Source of the DNA: Virgibacillus oceani
GTDB taxonomy: Bacteria > Bacillota > Bacilli > Bacillales > Amphibacillaceae
Direction: 5' to 3'
Length of the DNA: 64,000 nucleotides
NCBI RefSeq assembly: GCF_014638995.1
Contig: NZ_BMFR01000002.1
Span: 168,203 to 232,202, forward strand
In this document: positions 34,200 to 42,844 of the stretch, piece by piece
How the letters are laid out: each line of letters opens with the position of its first letter
Position numbering within the stretch: the stretch's first letter is position 1
Notes under the pieces: generated by a model
What the model was told of the DNA's origin: nothing
Database searches by the model: none
The model's input: only the letters and a program-made list of their open reading frames with translations
Translations under genes and position numbers: made by a program

Positions 34200-36218
34200 A
34201 TGAAGAAAATAGCAATAAGTTTTTCCATATTTCTTTTCTTAATTCTGGCAGCTTGTTCAGATGATGAGGTTACACCGCAAGAACGTTTTGACACGTATGT
34301 AAAGCAATGGAATCAGCAGAAATTTAACGAAATGTACGATACACTATCTCAGAAATCAACAGATACTTACCCAACCAAGGATTTCGTTGACCGGTATAAA
34401 AAAATCTATGATGATTTAGGGGTATCCGATTTAAAAGTCACCTATGAAAAATTAGATGAAGAATCTTTAAAAAATGCAATGGATGAAGGAAAAGCAACGT
34501 TTCCATTTTCAGTAAAAATGCAAACCATTGCTGGACCAATTTCATTTGATTACGACGCCACCCTGATCCTGGAGGGTGAAGAAGACAAGCAAAACTGGTA
34601 TGTTCAATGGGATCCTGGTTTTATTTTTCCAGCAATAAAAGATGGTGGTGAAATAAGGTTTCAAACTGAATCTCCTGAGCGAGGGGAAATTTATGATCGA
34701 AATCAACAGGCGTTAGCCAAAAATGATACCGTCTATGAAATTGGAATTGTGCCCGAAAAACTTGGAGATAATCCCGAGAAAATGAAAGAAAAAATTTCTG
34801 ATTTAACTGGCGTTTCAATTGATGATATAAACTCCAGATTAAATGCCGATTGGGTTAAACCAAACCTTTTTGTACCAATTGCCAAAATGCCTAAAACTAA
34901 AGAAAAAATATTAAACAAGCTTTGGGAATTAGGTTCTGTCAGCGGGCGTGAGGTGATCGGACGTGTATATCCTTATGGGAAGGCAACAGCACATCTGGTC
35001 GGGTATGTTGGCAAAATAACCGCGGAACAATTGGAAAAACAAGAACCCGGTACGTACTCTGCAAACGATATAATTGGTTACCGCGGCCTTGAACAATTAT
35101 ACGAAGAACAATTAAAGGGACAAAAGGGAATCAAAATTGTTGTTTCAAAAGAAGGCGAAGAAGACATTGTACTCGCTGAAACACCGGTTAAAGACGGTGA
35201 AGATATCGTCACAACTATTAATGCAGAACTGCAGAAAAAAATATTTAATTCGTATGGTGAGGATGCTGGGACGACAGCAGCAATTAATCCTGAAACAGGT
35301 GAAACTTTAGCACTTGTCAGCAGCCCTGCTTTCGATCCAAATGAAATATTATATGGAGCACCAAATTGGGAGGCGATGGAAAATGACCCGCAGCATCCTA
35401 CAATTAATCGGTTTGCAGCCACATTTGTGCCCGGCTCCGCAATTAAACCAGTAACAGCTTCCATTGGTTTGCAAAACGGGAGTATCGTTCCTGGTGAAGG
35501 TGTTAAAATCAGTGGCTTAACATGGAGCAATGGTGAAGGCTGGGGAAACTATAAAGTCCGTCGTGTCTCTGAATCAAGTGGACCGGTTGATATTATGGAT
35601 GCATTAATTCGTTCTGATAATATCTACTTCGCAATGAAAGGAATTGAAATGGGATCAGAGGCACTTGTTAGTGGCTTCCAGCAATTCGGCTTTGGTGGAG
35701 ATGGCATTCCATTCGAATATCCAATAGAAAAGTCGACTGTTGCGAATGATGGTACTATCAATGATGAAGTTTTATTAGCGGACACGAGCTACGGACAAGG
35801 TCAAATGCAAATGAGTGCACTGCATCTTGCCATGGCATATACACCATTTTTAAATGATGGAAACATGCTCAAGCCAACATTACTTGAAAAAGAAGAAACA
35901 GGACAAATTTGGAAAGAAAACCTTGTTACAACAGAGCAAATAGCACTTATCCAGGATGCGTTAAGACAGGTAGTTACCTCTCCAAAGGGAACTGCTCACT
36001 CCGCAGAAGAAGCTGGTATACCGCTATCCGGGAAAACAGGTACTGCCGAACTGAAAAAGGCAGGAGAGGATTCTGGACAGGAGAATGGCTGGTTTGTTGC
36101 TTACCCTACGGAGGAACCAAATATTTTAATTGCAATGATGATCGAACATACTGAGGATAAAGGTGGCAGCCACTATACAGTTGAAAAAGTTACAGACATT
36201 TTTAAAGAAATCCGATAA
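34200..36218 (+). CDS. pbpC: PBP2a-type class B penicillin-binding protein lipoprotein (PbpC-like)
   Basis: A 672-aa D,D-transpeptidase. A lipoprotein signal (LFLILAAC) is followed by a MecA_N/NTF2-like domain (about 25-145), the PBP dimerisation domain (ESPERGEIYDRN, VIGRVYPYGKATAHLVGYVG) and the transpeptidase. The catalytic motifs are Ser413-x-x-Lys416 (GSAIKP), Ser472-Asp-Asn and Lys612-Thr-Gly. This domain order is shared by B. subtilis PbpC (PBP3) and staphylococcal PBP2a, and the family often has low beta-lactam affinity. The ATG at 34200 lies behind GAGGGGGAG; an ATG at 34170 precedes the ribosome site. It follows the sortase and LCP genes. Confidence 0.93.
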   Translation: MKKIAISFSIFLFLILAACSDDEVTPQERFDTYVKQWNQQKFNEMYDTLSQKSTDTYPTKDFVDRYKKIYDDLGVSDLKVTYEKLDEESLKNAMDEGKATFPFSVKMQTIAGPISFDYDATLILEGEEDKQNWYVQWDPGFIFPAIKDGGEIRFQTESPERGEIYDRNQQALAKNDTVYEIGIVPEKLGDNPEKMKEKISDLTGVSIDDINSRLNADWVKPNLFVPIAKMPKTKEKILNKLWELGSVSGREVIGRVYPYGKATAHLVGYVGKITAEQLEKQEPGTYSANDIIGYRGLEQLYEEQLKGQKGIKIVVSKEGEEDIVLAETPVKDGEDIVTTINAELQKKIFNSYGEDAGTTAAINPETGETLALVSSPAFDPNEILYGAPNWEAMENDPQHPTINRFAATFVPGSAIKPVTASIGLQNGSIVPGEGVKISGLTWSNGEGWGNYKVRRVSESSGPVDIMDALIRSDNIYFAMKGIEMGSEALVSGFQQFGFGGDGIPFEYPIEKSTVANDGTINDEVLLADTSYGQGQMQMSALHLAMAYTPFLNDGNMLKPTLLEKEETGQIWKENLVTTEQIALIQDALRQVVTSPKGTAHSAEEAGIPLSGKTGTAELKKAGEDSGQENGWFVAYPTEEPNILIAMMIEHTEDKGGSHYTVEKVTDIFKEIR

Positions 36219-36222
36219 GGTA

Positions 36223-36260
36223 GGAAAGCGGAATCTTTTTCAATAAAGATTCCGCTTTCC
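36223..36260. terminator. Bidirectional terminator between pbpC and the chromate transporter
   Basis: A perfect 16-bp stem, GGAAAGCGGAATCTTT and its complement, around TTCAAT, between convergent genes. Confidence 0.92.
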
Positions 36261-36262
36261 AA

Positions 36263-36790
36263 TTATAAAAACAATGCCCCGTATAAGAGTGTGATTCCAA
36301 TCACGAACGCCGGATGAACCCTCATTCGTTCAATTAGCAAAAAGCTGGAAATGGTAATCAAAAGCATTTGCCATAAACCAATGCCTTCATATGATTCCTG
36401 AAAAAATCGCCATGCCATCACACCGAGTAAAATTGCAATTACAGGTCTAACGTACAATGTTAATCGCTTCACTTTTGGTGAATCTTTGTATTTATGAAGA
36501 AAACCAAGTAACAGGATCATAATTACAAGTGATGGAGCAACAGCAGCGAAAACCCCAATAACTGACCCGAAAATTCCGCCTTCCGAATACCCAATATACC
36601 CGGCGAGCTTTGTTGCAATGGGGCCTGGAAGTGAATTGGCAAGTGCCAGCATCTCACTGAACTCCTGAACTGTCATCCATCCATAACGACTGACTACTTC
36701 ATTTTCAACGAGCGGAATCGAGGCAGGACCACCACCATAGCCAAGAATTCCCGGAATAAAGAAAGCCAGGAAAATGTGCCAATACTTCAT
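36263..36790 (-). CDS. Chromate transporter (CHR family), second half
   Basis: A 175-aa membrane protein of the short-chain CHR type. It has IPGILGYGGGPASIPLVENEV (20-residue core conserved), the motif ALANSLPGPIATKLAGYIGY, and about five membrane segments. Short CHR proteins occur as adjacent pairs that together equal one long ChrA. Its start overlaps the upstream partner's stop (ATGA), with GGAGG inside the partner, so they are co-translated. Chromate/sulfate antiport is the family role; the actual substrate is unproven. Confidence 0.9.
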   Translation of the reverse strand: MKYWHIFLAFFIPGILGYGGGPASIPLVENEVVSRYGWMTVQEFSEMLALANSLPGPIATKLAGYIGYSEGGIFGSVIGVFAAVAPSLVIMILLLGFLHKYKDSPKVKRLTLYVRPVIAILLGVMAWRFFQESYEGIGLWQMLLITISSFLLIERMRVHPAFVIGITLLYGALFL

Positions 36791-37350
36791 GAAGAGCTGC
36801 CTCCTTCTTTAAAAAAGGCTTTATTTGGTTTAAATAAGGCAAACAATATAAGAACACCAATTAATATTCCGGGATGTATGTTCAGAAAATAGAGCAGCAC
36901 AAAGATTAGCACGGACATGATTGCGGTTTGTAGCCACCCCATTCCTTTTCTCGCCTTATCAAAAAATTGCCATGTTAAAACGGCAAGCATCATACCAACT
37001 ACAGGAACAACTGCCGCGGTCATCCCTTCAACCCATGCCACATCTTTGATACTAGACAATGAAGCCAATAACACTATCATCAGAACAATTGTTGGGAGAG
37101 TTGTTGCTATAACCGCATTCAGCATTCCCCAAAATCCCGCGATTCGATGTCCAATATAACCGGCAAGCTTTGTTGCTATAGGGCCAGGGAGAGTGTTGGA
37201 TAACGCCAGCAAATCACTAAAATCTTCGTCACTCATCCATTTATATTTTTCAACAACTTCTTTATGTATTAGCGGAATAGATCCTGGTCCACCGCCATAA
37301 CCAAGCATTCCAATCCTAAAAAACGCTAAAAATATCCTCCACTGCAACAA
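36787..37350 (-). CDS. Chromate transporter (CHR family), first half (probable TTG start)
   Basis: About 187 aa, homologous to the downstream gene (GMLGYGGGPGSIPLIHKEV, LSNTLPGPIATKLAGYIGH), with a hydrophobic C-terminal half. The frame extends to a GTG at 37401, but AGGGGGA at about 37357-37363 places a TTG at 37350, giving MLQWRIFLAFFRIG, the usual family beginning. Together with the next gene it should form a heterodimeric transporter. The upstream gap contains the phased GGATCGTAT repeats. Confidence 0.85.
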   Translation of the reverse strand: MLQWRIFLAFFRIGMLGYGGGPGSIPLIHKEVVEKYKWMSDEDFSDLLALSNTLPGPIATKLAGYIGHRIAGFWGMLNAVIATTLPTIVLMIVLLASLSSIKDVAWVEGMTAAVVPVVGMMLAVLTWQFFDKARKGMGWLQTAIMSVLIFVLLYFLNIHPGILIGVLILFALFKPNKAFFKEGGSSS

Positions 37351-37677
37351 CGTAATTCCCCCTATCAGTTTTAACGGTGAATGAAATTTCACTTCTTGCA
37401 CATTACCAAAGACCCTATACTTCCATCTGCACGACTTAATGATACCATATTTCCTTCACTGTCCGCCGTTGCTTAATAAACAGTTACGTATATGTTATCC
37501 AGCTTTTTGGCTGATTAGTTAATACACCATTACGTGAACGATGATTTTATGGCATAATCCGCGTTTGATAAATTCGCTGATTTCATTCGCATGTGGTTTT
37601 CATCCGTAATACAGAATAAGAAAATTGCATTATACTTGGTTATCCCGAAAATTTTTATTTACTGGAAATGGAGATCT

Positions 37678-37769
37678 GGACCGTGTTTTATACAATTCGG
37701 ATCGTATTTTACTATTTTTGGATCGTATTGTTTCAAATCGGATCGTATATTATTTTAACTGGATCGTAT
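37678..37769. repeat. Five phased GGATCGTAT direct repeats, 20-21 bp apart
   Basis: Cores begin at 37678 (GGACCGTGT, degenerate), 37699, 37720, 37740 and 37761 (GGATCGTAT). The spacings of 21, 21, 20 and 21 bp are two helical turns. Spacers are AT-rich and not conserved. The array lies between the OPT terminator and the chromate transporter genes; 37351-37677 otherwise shows no gene. Confidence 0.9.
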
Positions 37770-37801
37770 TGCCATAAATTTGTGCATTTGTATTACCTAT
37801 C

Positions 37802-37832
37802 AAAAAGCCACCCCCATTTCTGGAGATGGCTC
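37802..37832 (-). terminator. Terminator of the OPT transporter gene
   Basis: Read leftwards, AGCCATCTCC and GGGGGTGGCT enclose AGAAAT, followed by TTTTTG, 13 nt past the stop. Confidence 0.85.
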
Positions 37833-37844
37833 CAAAGTAAAACG

Positions 37845-39713
37845 TTATTTGGCAACGCTTTTATTCGCAGTATAGTACAAATACCATGCAACCGCTGCCA
37901 TCGCGACTACCGAAACGATCGGTCCAAAGATTGTTTCAGCCGGAAGGGTTACTCCAGCTGTTACAACTAACGCAACAACTACTCCCATTAGCGCTTCCCC
38001 AGCAATGTAACCAGATGCAAGTAAAACTCCACGTTCTGTTTTCTCTTTCAATTCATCCTTGTTTTTCGTACGGCGCGTAATAATTCCCCTAATAATACCG
38101 CCTAGCATAATTGGAGATGATAAATGAATTGGCAAATATAGTCCAACAGCAAACGGAAGCGAACCAATGCCAAACAGTTCAACCACTGCCGCAATTGCCA
38201 TTCCTATAAAAATTAAATTCCATGGCAAATCCCCATTCATAATGCCTTCTACAACCATCGACATTAGCATTGCTTGAGGTGCTGGTAATTCCGTTGAGCC
38301 AAAACCATATGCATTATCCAGCAGAATCAGAATAAATCCAATAACAATACTTGTAATTAATACGCCATATAATTGTGCAATTTGCTGCCATTTAGGAGTT
38401 GCACCAACAATATACCCGGTTTTTAAATCCTGTGATGTATCACCGGCTATCGCTGCTGCAATACACACAACTGCCCCAATAATTATTGCCGTTACCATAC
38501 CTGCTTCTCCAGCATGTCCAACAGCGGATAACACTAAAGAAATAAAGATCAGCGCTCCAATTGTCATACCGGAAACTGGATTTGATGAGCTTCCTACAAT
38601 ACCTACGATCCGCGATGATACGGTTACAAAGAAAAATCCAAAGATAAGTAATAGAACAGCACCTATCACTCCGATTTCAATTCCAGGAAAGAAAATAAGT
38701 ATTGCGATAAATGCCACTGTCAAACCAACAATGAGTGACATAGGTATATCTTTATCTGTACGTATATCTACTGTATCCCCTGAATCTTTAAAGCCTTTCA
38801 TTGCACCGCTGAATGATGAGGCAATTGTTGGTAGTGTTTTAACAAGACCAATAATACCGCCGAATGCGACCGCACCTGCACCTATATATCGTAAATAATT
38901 ATCCCATATTGCGTGATAATCCATTTCACTAATCGGTATATCTGCAGGATAAATTGAAGTCGTTGCAAAGTCCCCGATATAGCTGATCAACGGTATAATT
39001 CCAAGCCAGCCAAGAACACCACCTGCAAACATAAATGCAGCAATCCGCGGTCCAATAATGTAACCGACCCCAAGCAATGCTGGCAATGTATCCATTCCAA
39101 TGGCGGCATTTTTAAACTTGTAAATTTCCCACTCTACTGATGATGGAAAAGCCTTAACTGCATCTGTCAGAAATTTAAATGCCGCCCCAATTCCAAGTCC
39201 GCCAAATATCAGTCTTGCCCCAGAACCACCTTTTTCCCCTGCAACAAGTACTTCTGCACATGCAGTTCCTTCCGGGTATGGCAATGTTTCATGTTCATTG
39301 ACAATTAGTGCTCTTCTGAGCGGAATCATTAATACTACTCCTAAGATTCCACCAGCAAGGGCAATAATCGCAATTGTGGTTAAACTGGGCTGCAATTGCC
39401 AAATAAACAATGCCGGAAGCGTAAATATGATCCCAGCTGCAAGTGATTCACCAGTCGACGTTATCGTCTGAACTATGTTGTTTTCTAATATCGATGTACG
39501 TTTCATAATTACACGTAATAACGCCATTGAAATTACCGCTGCAGGAATTGATGCCGATACAGTCATCCCCACAATTAATCCTAGATATGCGTTAGCCGCT
39601 CCAAATATGATTGCCAACACCGCTCCGACAATCATTGCCATACCTGTAAATTCAGGACGTTTCTCTGCTGCAGGAACATATGGCTTGAAGTCTGATGATT
39701 CTTTTTTTGCCAT
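37845..39713 (-). CDS. OPT-family oligopeptide transporter
   Basis: A 622-aa protein with about 14-16 membrane segments. Recognisable OPT blocks are RPEFTGMAMIVGAVLAIIFG, GANAYLGLIVGMTVSASIPA, LPYPEGTACAEVL and GDTSQDLKTGYIVGATPKWQ. Family members import peptides or metal-chelator complexes with protons. I use ATG 39713 (MAKKESSDF) behind AAGGAAGG; the longer start at 39752 has no ribosome site. It is monocistronic, with a terminator downstream. The 310-bp upstream region 39714-40023 shows no gene and no clear regulatory motif. Confidence 0.9.
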   Translation of the reverse strand: MAKKESSDFKPYVPAAEKRPEFTGMAMIVGAVLAIIFGAANAYLGLIVGMTVSASIPAAVISMALLRVIMKRTSILENNIVQTITSTGESLAAGIIFTLPALFIWQLQPSLTTIAIIALAGGILGVVLMIPLRRALIVNEHETLPYPEGTACAEVLVAGEKGGSGARLIFGGLGIGAAFKFLTDAVKAFPSSVEWEIYKFKNAAIGMDTLPALLGVGYIIGPRIAAFMFAGGVLGWLGIIPLISYIGDFATTSIYPADIPISEMDYHAIWDNYLRYIGAGAVAFGGIIGLVKTLPTIASSFSGAMKGFKDSGDTVDIRTDKDIPMSLIVGLTVAFIAILIFFPGIEIGVIGAVLLLIFGFFFVTVSSRIVGIVGSSSNPVSGMTIGALIFISLVLSAVGHAGEAGMVTAIIIGAVVCIAAAIAGDTSQDLKTGYIVGATPKWQQIAQLYGVLITSIVIGFILILLDNAYGFGSTELPAPQAMLMSMVVEGIMNGDLPWNLIFIGMAIAAVVELFGIGSLPFAVGLYLPIHLSSPIMLGGIIRGIITRRTKNKDELKEKTERGVLLASGYIAGEALMGVVVALVVTAGVTLPAETIFGPIVSVVAMAAVAWYLYYTANKSVAK

Positions 39714-40023
39714 CTTTAACACCTTCCTTGATAAAATGAACGCCTTTGACAATTGAATTTCGTGTTATCTTTTCAATATACAGATTAGTCCACCAAATAG
39801 AAAAACCTCACTATAATATCAAATAGCAAGGAAAACATCATTTTCGTAACGCAGGCGCGACAACTGCATGTTAACATAAACTTTTTTATTTCGAAATTAT
39901 CATATCAATTTGGTTATTCCAGCGTTAGTTTAAACAGTTATTGTAATTTTATTACAGAGGCTGTTGCCGTATTCTCTGTTCTATCTTCTAAAACACTATA
40001 TTCATCTGCTGCAACGAATCCAG

Positions 40024-40467
40024 TTACAATAATTTTACCAGCTTATAAAACAGTCCCTTATCCCGTTCATCTAACGCTTTGTCTATTAACCTTTTTATGT
40101 TTAACTGTTCAAGCTCATCGATGATAATGACGTTTTTATTTGTAATTTGTGAATCATTTTCGCTGCTATTTTTTATATAGTATGGCTTAACAATGGTGTG
40201 TAATTGAATTAAAAAATCTGGAAGCAATACAAGTTCCGGCATTCCGATATGTATCATGTCCTTGCCATTTTTAAACGTAAAAACAGCATCCATATTGACA
40301 ATTTTTTTGGTATTTCTGTTAACGATTATCTCTTTTGCTCTAAAAGGAACAAATTGATACACTTCTTTATCAATAATTAACGAGAAATATTCATAATCTA
40401 CAAGCACACGTACTATATTCGTGTCTGCTTTTATAAAATAAGGCTTTAATTTCTTTATGGCCACCAT
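40024..40467 (-). CDS. IDEAL-domain protein, paralogue 1
   Basis: A 147-aa soluble protein. A beta-rich N-terminal region (KPYFIKADTNIVRVLVDY, FTFKNGKDMIHIGM, LVLLPDFLIQLH) is followed by a C-terminal IDEAL motif (IIDELEQLNIKRLIDKALDE, then RDKGLFYKLVKLL). The IDEAL domain is a short helical hairpin found at the C-terminus of several bacilli proteins such as YpiB. About half of the residues match the neighbour at 40570, so they arose by tandem duplication. Function is unknown. AAAAGGTGA precedes the ATG. Confidence 0.8.
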   Translation of the reverse strand: MVAIKKLKPYFIKADTNIVRVLVDYEYFSLIIDKEVYQFVPFRAKEIIVNRNTKKIVNMDAVFTFKNGKDMIHIGMPELVLLPDFLIQLHTIVKPYYIKNSSENDSQITNKNVIIIDELEQLNIKRLIDKALDERDKGLFYKLVKLL

Positions 40468-40540
40468 TTATGTCACCTTTTCATAGAGAATTTATCTTTT
40501 CAATTCCCTATACAGATAACTGTAAACCTTTAGAAAATAA

Positions 40541-40567
40541 AAAAGCATCCAAAAGGATGCTTTTTTT
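40541..40567 (-). terminator. Terminator of IDEAL paralogue 2
   Basis: AAAAGCATCC and GGATGCTTTTTTT with an AAAA loop, immediately after the stop at 40570. Confidence 0.92.
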
Positions 40568-40569
40568 CG

Positions 40570-41010
40570 TTATAATAGTTTAACTAACGAGTGAAATGAT
40601 TTTTCATCCCGTTCATCAAGTGCCTTATCAATTAAACGCCTTACATTTATTTGTTCCAGCTCATCAATTATGATAGCGGTTTCATTCTTTTGTTCGATCT
40701 TCTCTTGCTCTTCTTTAACATAATAAGGCTCTGCTATCGAGTGTAATTCAATTAAGAAATCAGGAAGTGATACAAGCTCAGCCATAGGAATGTAAATGAT
40801 CTCTTTTCCTTTTTGAAATGCAAATTTATCTTCTATATTTTCTACTTTTTGCGTCTTTCGGTTTATACGAATTTCCTTTGCTTCAACTGGGACAAATTGA
40901 TAGACCTTATTGTTGATAAATACAGCAAAATATTGATATGCCAAAACAATGCGTACATAATTTTCATCTTCTTTAATATAGTATGGCTTTAACATTTTTA
41001 CAGTTACCAC
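40570..41010 (-). CDS. IDEAL-domain protein, paralogue 2 (GTG start)
   Basis: A 146-aa paralogue of the gene at 40024 with the same layout: KPYYIKEDENYVRIVLAY, FAFQKGKEIIYIPM and LVSLPDFLIELH, then IIDELEQINVRRLIDKALDE and RDEKSFHSLVKLL. GTG 41010 follows GGAGGTGGA at good spacing; an internal ATG five codons later is less likely. Each copy appears separately transcribed, since a strong terminator lies between them. Function is unknown. Confidence 0.8.
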   Translation of the reverse strand: MVTVKMLKPYYIKEDENYVRIVLAYQYFAVFINNKVYQFVPVEAKEIRINRKTQKVENIEDKFAFQKGKEIIYIPMAELVSLPDFLIELHSIAEPYYVKEEQEKIEQKNETAIIIDELEQINVRRLIDKALDERDEKSFHSLVKLL

Positions 41011-41192
41011 TCAATCCACCTCCAGTTATTTCCAAACTCGTAATTTTCAGTTAATTAATTTTACATAATTTTAAGAGAAATATCAAGGGTAAATTTTGGA
41101 AATAAATAGATTAATAGTACTTACGTCATTTTTCTACCTAAAACGATTGCCGCCTCTTTACGGAAAAGCAAATCGGCGACAATACTAGCATC

Positions 41193-42218
41193 TTACTTTA
41201 TCAAAGTTATTATGTCCGCGGCTGCTGCTTCAATCTCATTATCCGAGAAATTACCTATATATTTTTCTTCGTTTCTTTCCAAATAGGTACCAGCAGCCTT
41301 TAAGCTTTTGATTCCTTTTTTCATATATGATTTGTAACGGCTGTTTAATTCCGCAATTTCTTTTTCATATTTCTCATCTGTCCCTGGTGTAACCAATTCT
41401 TTATACAGGTCCACGATTTCATCTCCATCACGTTCCGGAAAAAACTCATGGGGATCTGTACTATCAAAAATGCAAAAGTCCAATTCTCTTACCAAAACCA
41501 TATCAATACTGTTAGGATCAAAGCTGCAATGATACAGTTCCACGTCAAATCCATGATCGGAGCATGCATAAGCAATTTTTTTCATGAACGTAGATTTGCC
41601 TGTACCTGCTCTGCCCTTTATAAAATAATTTTTTGACAGAGTATCGAGGATTTGCGGTACAACATTTACCACCCCATCCGCAGTATTAGTTCCAAAAAGC
41701 CTATGTTTTATTTTACTAGTATCGCGTTTTGAATAATCCTTTAGCAACTTTACATTAAATTCCCAAGCAAGCTGGTCTGCCCGATCGAAATTCATTTCAT
41801 TGATATAGATTGCCTCAAGCTTATCATGTACGTTAAGTCCTGCTGCAAAGTTAGAATATGCCTCCTGCGTATACTTTTGAATTTCATTTAAAGCGTGAGT
41901 ATCGTCAAGCTGCTTCGACTGCGGTTCTAAATTAATTTCAGTACCTTTTAAGTTAGCTGCTATTGAATCAACTATTACGGCTATTGACTTATCACGCAAT
42001 ATCATACCGTCCAGGTAATCGTTGCCTAACGGACTGTTTAAAACCTCTATATCATCGGTAGTTTTATAATTTTTTATAAGCTGCTTCATAACCATAGTTT
42101 TGAATTTATTTGATGCGTGTTTAAGGATAACGAGCTTTTCTATTCCTTCAACATTTGATTCCAGGAAATTAACGAAACCTTCAGCAGTATTGCCGGTAAC
42201 GTAATAATTAAAAATCAT
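41193..42218 (-). CDS. Tandem P-loop ATPase-like protein with degenerate first P-loop
   Basis: A 341-aa soluble protein of two related halves. The C-terminal half has a good Walker A (KGRAGTGKSTFMKKIA) and the conserved DVELYHCSFDPNSIDMVLV. The N-terminal half begins YYVTGNTAEGFVNFLESNV and reaches LVILKHASNKFKTMVMKQL, where homologues that I recall have ILKGGPGTGKST. That first nucleotide site therefore looks lost. I recall the family only as an uncharacterised double-P-loop group (PRK06851-type). Function is unknown. It is upstream of the IDEAL pair on the same strand, with a 180-bp gap. Confidence 0.75.
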   Translation of the reverse strand: MIFNYYVTGNTAEGFVNFLESNVEGIEKLVILKHASNKFKTMVMKQLIKNYKTTDDIEVLNSPLGNDYLDGMILRDKSIAVIVDSIAANLKGTEINLEPQSKQLDDTHALNEIQKYTQEAYSNFAAGLNVHDKLEAIYINEMNFDRADQLAWEFNVKLLKDYSKRDTSKIKHRLFGTNTADGVVNVVPQILDTLSKNYFIKGRAGTGKSTFMKKIAYACSDHGFDVELYHCSFDPNSIDMVLVRELDFCIFDSTDPHEFFPERDGDEIVDLYKELVTPGTDEKYEKEIAELNSRYKSYMKKGIKSLKAAGTYLERNEEKYIGNFSDNEIEAAAADIITLIK

Positions 42219-42321
42219 CTGTCATGGACACTTCCTTTTTTGTAGAGACTTCATAATACTATATGTGGGTGTTCGCCTAATTGTGTTGTTTTTTACAATA
42301 ATATAAGTATGTTTTATCATT

Positions 42322-42358
42322 AAAAAAATCGCCACCCAAAAAGCTTGGAATGGCGATG
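42322..42358 (-). terminator. Terminator of the aldehyde dehydrogenase-DUF779 operon
   Basis: Read leftwards, ATCGCCA and TGGCGAT enclose 16 nt and are followed by TTTTTTTA. Confidence 0.85.
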
Positions 42359-42380
42359 TGCCTATTTTTAATACATTGTT

Positions 42381-42740
42381 TTATCTACCACCTAACTCCG
42401 CCCTCTCTTCCTCCGTAAACACCCTTGATCTTGTTAAGAACCGCTTGCCCTCTGGACCTTCCAATGAAAACATTCCACCACGTCCGTCCACAGCGTCAAT
42501 AATCAGCTGCGTATGCTTCCAATATTCATATTGATCCTTCGACATATAAAATGGGGTATCGCCAATTTCACCAAGTAAATAATCCGACTCCCCTACACGA
42601 AACTCGTCTCTTGGGTAGCACATTGGTGAACTGCCATCACAGCATCCACCTGATTGATGAAACATTAAAGGTCCATGCATCTCTTTTAATGTATTAATTA
42701 ATGTTAATGCCTCATCTGTAACTGTCACTCGTTCAACCAT
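42381..42740 (-). CDS. DUF779 family protein
   Basis: A 119-aa soluble protein with the DUF779 signature LMFHQSGGCCDGSSPMCYP (vicinal cysteines) and the segment YWKHTQLIIDAVDGRGGMFS. DUF779 genes are regularly found beside NAD-dependent aldehyde dehydrogenases, as here 105 bp downstream. A helper or metal/redox function is often suggested but unproven. AAAGGGTG precedes the ATG. It shares the cre-controlled promoter of the upstream gene. Confidence 0.92.
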   Translation of the reverse strand: MVERVTVTDEALTLINTLKEMHGPLMFHQSGGCCDGSSPMCYPRDEFRVGESDYLLGEIGDTPFYMSKDQYEYWKHTQLIIDAVDGRGGMFSLEGPEGKRFLTRSRVFTEEERAELGGR

Positions 42741-42844
42741 ATTTACACACCCTTTCCAGCTTAAACCAAAAGGAGTGAGTAATCTAAAAAACTACTCACC
42801 CTAATGTCCAACAGTCCCCTGTTAAGCAAAACGAAATGCTGCCT

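Noticed and set aside
40024-41010. IDEAL paralogues as ComK relatives
   Set aside because: A short FxNGK-like resemblance exists, but the ComK core is missing and the similarity is too slight.
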